A DNA stretch of 64,000 nt. Source: VRUE01 sp036271315. Its GTDB lineage: Bacteria; Actinomycetota; Thermoleophilia; Solirubrobacterales; 70-9. The translations under genes and the position numbers were made by a program. Under the pieces are notes generated by a model. The model searched no databases and was not told where the DNA came from. It was given only the letters and a program-made list of their open reading frames with translations. The DNA lies in contig DATBAV010000017.1 of NCBI GenBank assembly GCA_036271315.1, positions 1-64,000 of the forward strand, written 5' to 3'. Positions 61,922 through 64,000 of this stretch are shown piece after piece (position 1 is the first letter of the stretch; each line of letters starts with the position of its first letter).

Positions 61922-62674
61922 TCAGCGAACCGTGCAGGCCTTTTCGATGCTCCCGTCGATGATCGTGCCATCGGCGAAGGTGAAGCGGCCGTGGGTGCTG
62001 AAGATGCCGTCGCCACAGCGGGCCGAGACGTAGCTGCGTTCCTTGCCGCCGAAGCGGTAGCGCTTGCCGATCGAGGCGCTGAGGTGGGTCAGCGAGCCCT
62101 GCCCGCCGGCGATCTGGGGGAGGTCTACCGTCGCCCGGTAGCGGTAACGGCCGGCGCGCTTTTCGATCGGGATGGTGATGACGAAGTTCTGCACCGCCGG
62201 GCTGGTGATGCGGGCGTGCATGATCACGGTTGGCTTGCCGGCAAGGCGCGGGCCGTTGAAGAAAGTCAGGGGAGAACTGACGACGAACAGCGGCAATCCC
62301 GCCTCGCTGATCAGCGCGCTCGCGCGGCCACTGCCGACGACGGCGCCGGGACAGCGAGCCCGCGCTTCCTGGGGTGTGGCTTCTTCCAGCGAGGCCGGTT
62401 GACAGACGGGCAGTCCGGCAGTGCTCAGCCTGCCGTCGCGGTCGAAGTCGAGGACCAACTGCTGCAGAGGCGGCGGAACGCCGCCGTCCACCGCTCGCAG
62501 GTTCGCTTCGCCGTCGAAGTTGATCGGTGCGTAGGTGCTGCGCGGCAGGGAAGACGGCTTGAAGCCACCGTCCGCGGTCAGCACCAGGTTGCCGATCTTG
62601 ACCAGGGCAGCGTTGGCCGCGCCCGCGAAGATCACGCAGCAAACCAAAGCCCCAGCTGCCAGAAGCCGCTTCAA
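61922..62674 (-). CDS. Secreted beta-rich protein of unknown function
   Basis: About 250 residues. TTG 62674 is chosen because AGGGG lies just upstream and it gives a clean signal peptide (MKRLLAAGALVCCVIFAGAANA); a TTG at 62710 is longer. The mature part is beta-rich with LVLTADGGFKPSSLPRSTYA, LVLDFDRDGRLSTAGLPVCQ, RCPGAVVGSGRAS and a C-terminal RCGDGIFSTHGRF. Four cysteines could form disulphides. The pattern recurs as a secreted Thermoleophilia-type protein, but no function is known to me. Glu codons are mainly GAA. Confidence 0.65.
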   Translation of the reverse strand: MKRLLAAGALVCCVIFAGAANAALVKIGNLVLTADGGFKPSSLPRSTYAPINFDGEANLRAVDGGVPPPLQQLVLDFDRDGRLSTAGLPVCQPASLEEATPQEARARCPGAVVGSGRASALISEAGLPLFVVSSPLTFFNGPRLAGKPTVIMHARITSPAVQNFVITIPIEKRAGRYRYRATVDLPQIAGGQGSLTHLSASIGKRYRFGGKERSYVSARCGDGIFSTHGRFTFADGTIIDGSIEKACTVR

Positions 62675-62722
62675 GATTCCCCTCGACAACCAGGCTAGCG
62701 CTCCGCTCAAGCCGGCCCGAGA

Positions 62723-62750
62723 AATCTAGCCTTAACACAGTCTTCTGCAA
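62723..62750 (-). promoter_or_regulatory. Candidate promoter for the secreted protein gene
   Basis: On the minus strand TTGCAG (62750-62745) and TAGATT (62728-62723) are separated by 16 bp, a reasonable sigma70-type pair. The start codon at 62674 would lie about 40 nt downstream of the transcript start, with a ribosome-binding site. Confidence 0.4.
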
Positions 62751-62867
62751 CGTAGCCCCCGCTCGGCCGTCTGGACCGCCAAACTATGCCGCGTGCCTGT
62801 GAGGAGGAGCAGGGGGTCGAGCGATGATGCGCGCGCTAAGCGGGATGGCGAGCCGCGGCCGCCCGCG

Positions 62868-64000
62868 ATGCTGCGCCATCCGAAGCGGACCCTGGCGGTT
62901 GCGGCGGTATTGATCGCGATCCTCGTCGCTTTCGGCCTAAGTCTCAACGAACGGCTCAGCCCGGCGACGCTGGATATTCGCGGCACGCCGGTCCACCAGG
63001 CAAACGGGATGCTGCGTAAGTACTTCGGCGACACGTCGCCGTTCGCGATCCTCCTCCAGGGCCCGCCGAAGCAGATCGACGAACAGGGGCCGGAACTGAT
63101 TCGCGGCCTTCGCCGCGACCCCAAGGTGACCACGCTCTCGCCCTGGGACCGCGGCTTCGTCAACCGCCTGCGGCCGAATCCACGCAAGGCCCTGATCGTT
63201 GCCGATTTCCACGTCGACAACAAAGAGGCGGTCAACGAGAAGGTGCCGCTGCTCGAAGAAGAAATAGAACGCACGATCCACGCTCCCGTGCGGGCGACTC
63301 AGAGCGGCTTCGCGACCGTCTCCAAGGCGATCCTCGACGAATCGATCTCGAGCAGCGAGAAGGCCGAGCTGATCGCCCTGCCGATCCTGCTGATCGTGCT
63401 CCTGCTCGTCTTCCGCTCACCGGTAGCGGCGGCGATCCCACTCGGCTTCGGGGCGATAGCCGTCTTCACCTCGCGCGGCCTGCTCTCGCTCCTGACCCAC
63501 GTCTTCGACGTCGACTCGCTCGCCCTCACCGTCTGCTCGATGATGGGCTTGGCGCTCGGGGTCGACTACGCCCTGCTGCTCGTCTCCCGCTTCCGCGAGG
63601 AGCTCGACAGCGGGGCCGATCCGCTCGAGGCCGCCTGGTCAACTCGCCGCACCGCCGGCCGCACGACCGTGTTCGCTGGCTGCACGCTGGTGCTCTCGAT
63701 GGTCGTCGCGCTCTTTGTCGTTCCAGGCGCGCTGCTGGCCTCGCTGGCCGGCACTCTGGCGCTCGTCGTCATCCTCACCGTCGCCGCCGCGACCTTGATC
63801 GGCCCGCCGGTGCTGGTCCTCGTCGGCCACAACGTCAACCGCTGGCGCATCGGGGCGGCCCCCAATGGCGAGCGCTCGCGACTGATGAAGGTGGTCGGCG
63901 CCGCCCTCAGCAGGCCTGTTCCCGTCGCCCTGGCAATCGGCGGCATAGTGCTCCTGCTCGCCGCGCCTGCTCTGGCGCTGAAAACGGGCCCCTTCAGCGT
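62868..64000 (+). CDS. MMPL/RND-family membrane transporter, partial (3' end missing)
   Basis: At least 377 residues, cut by the window end. Helix 1 (TLAVAAVLIAILVAFGLSL) is followed by a large outer domain, then helices with LIALPILLIVLLLVFRSPVAAA, the MMPL signature GLALGVDYALLLVSRFREEL with the proton-relay Asp-Tyr pair, and TVFAGCTLVLSMVVALFVVP. MMPL proteins export lipids or glycolipids to the cell envelope. ATG 62868 is used; in-frame GTG 62793 would add a basic stretch. The gap upstream (62711-62867) holds the divergent promoters. Confidence 0.88.
   Translation, partial: MLRHPKRTLAVAAVLIAILVAFGLSLNERLSPATLDIRGTPVHQANGMLRKYFGDTSPFAILLQGPPKQIDEQGPELIRGLRRDPKVTTLSPWDRGFVNRLRPNPRKALIVADFHVDNKEAVNEKVPLLEEEIERTIHAPVRATQSGFATVSKAILDESISSSEKAELIALPILLIVLLLVFRSPVAAAIPLGFGAIAVFTSRGLLSLLTHVFDVDSLALTVCSMMGLALGVDYALLLVSRFREELDSGADPLEAAWSTRRTAGRTTVFAGCTLVLSMVVALFVVPGALLASLAGTLALVVILTVAAATLIGPPVLVLVGHNVNRWRIGAAPNGERSRLMKVVGAALSRPVPVALAIGGIVLLLAAPALALKTGPFS

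Overview
The window is a GC-rich actinobacterial chromosome segment that spans the replication-origin region. The gene set best fits the deep-branching class Thermoleophilia (Solirubrobacterales-like). It has the actinobacterial order kinase-fhaA-fhaB-pstP-rodA-pbpA-pknB, dciA beside recF, abundant GTG/TTG starts, a three-gene cytochrome bc complex whose third subunit is a cytochrome b C-terminal/cytochrome c fusion, and tatA-tatC. The taxonomic call is inference from gene content; no rRNA gene is present. The sequence opens with a run of 25 C that looks like an assembly edge, and both ends cut genes.

Layout. 1-11 kb: surface-polysaccharide locus (FemAB/GNAT-like proteins, initiating phosphoglycosyl transferase, three glycosyltransferases, flippase, polymerase/ligase, LytR_C and FlgD-like anchored proteins, WbpM/CapD-type nucleotide-sugar dehydratase), then dedA, uppP, purM and a receptor-type Ser/Thr kinase. 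15-25.5 kb: cell-wall growth control operon on the minus strand (kinase, fhaA, fhaB, pstP, rodA, pbpA, PASTA kinase pknB, ddl). 25.5-27 kb: pheA and an HNH endonuclease. 27-41 kb: origin region with gyrA, gyrB, dciA, recF, dnaN and dnaA on the minus strand, and rpmH, rnpA, yidD, yidC, khpB, rsmG, parA and parB on the plus strand, with a parS-like site at the rnpA/yidD junction and DnaA-box-like sequences around the dnaN/dnaA gap. 41-51 kb: tRNA-Ile, bifunctional nuclease, a second ddl, an aminotransferase, membrane and phosphodiesterase genes, ymdB and an ABC exporter. 51.5-59.5 kb: tetrapyrrole genes (hemB, fused siroheme-decarboxylase-like AhbA/AhbB, hemL), cytochrome bc complex (qcrA, qcrB, qcrC), menaquinone methyltransferase and a polyprenyl diphosphate synthase, so respiratory haem and quinone supply sit together. 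59.5-64 kb: zinc-ribbon protein, tatA, tatC, TPR-like membrane protein, tRNA-Lys, a secreted protein and a truncated MMPL transporter.

The most unusual content is non-coding. At least two families of long inverted repeats lie between genes, with conserved interiors and different but perfectly matched outer arms, typically starting on or just after the upstream stop codon. Family 1 (three copies in the rodA/pstP/fhaA operon) has a 20-nt loop with invariant TGATC, CGG and TTCGA blocks. Family 2 (four copies at 38-54 kb) has an inner ACTTTTTCGG/CCGAAAAAGT helix and a conserved asymmetric collar. One family 2 copy supplies the start codon and N-terminus of rsmG. Several single-copy long hairpins share the stop-codon anchoring. 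Two further patterns stand out: exported protein segments use GAA for Glu while cytoplasmic proteins use GAG, and many starts lie 6-10 nt after a TAnnnT box, which suggests leaderless mRNAs.
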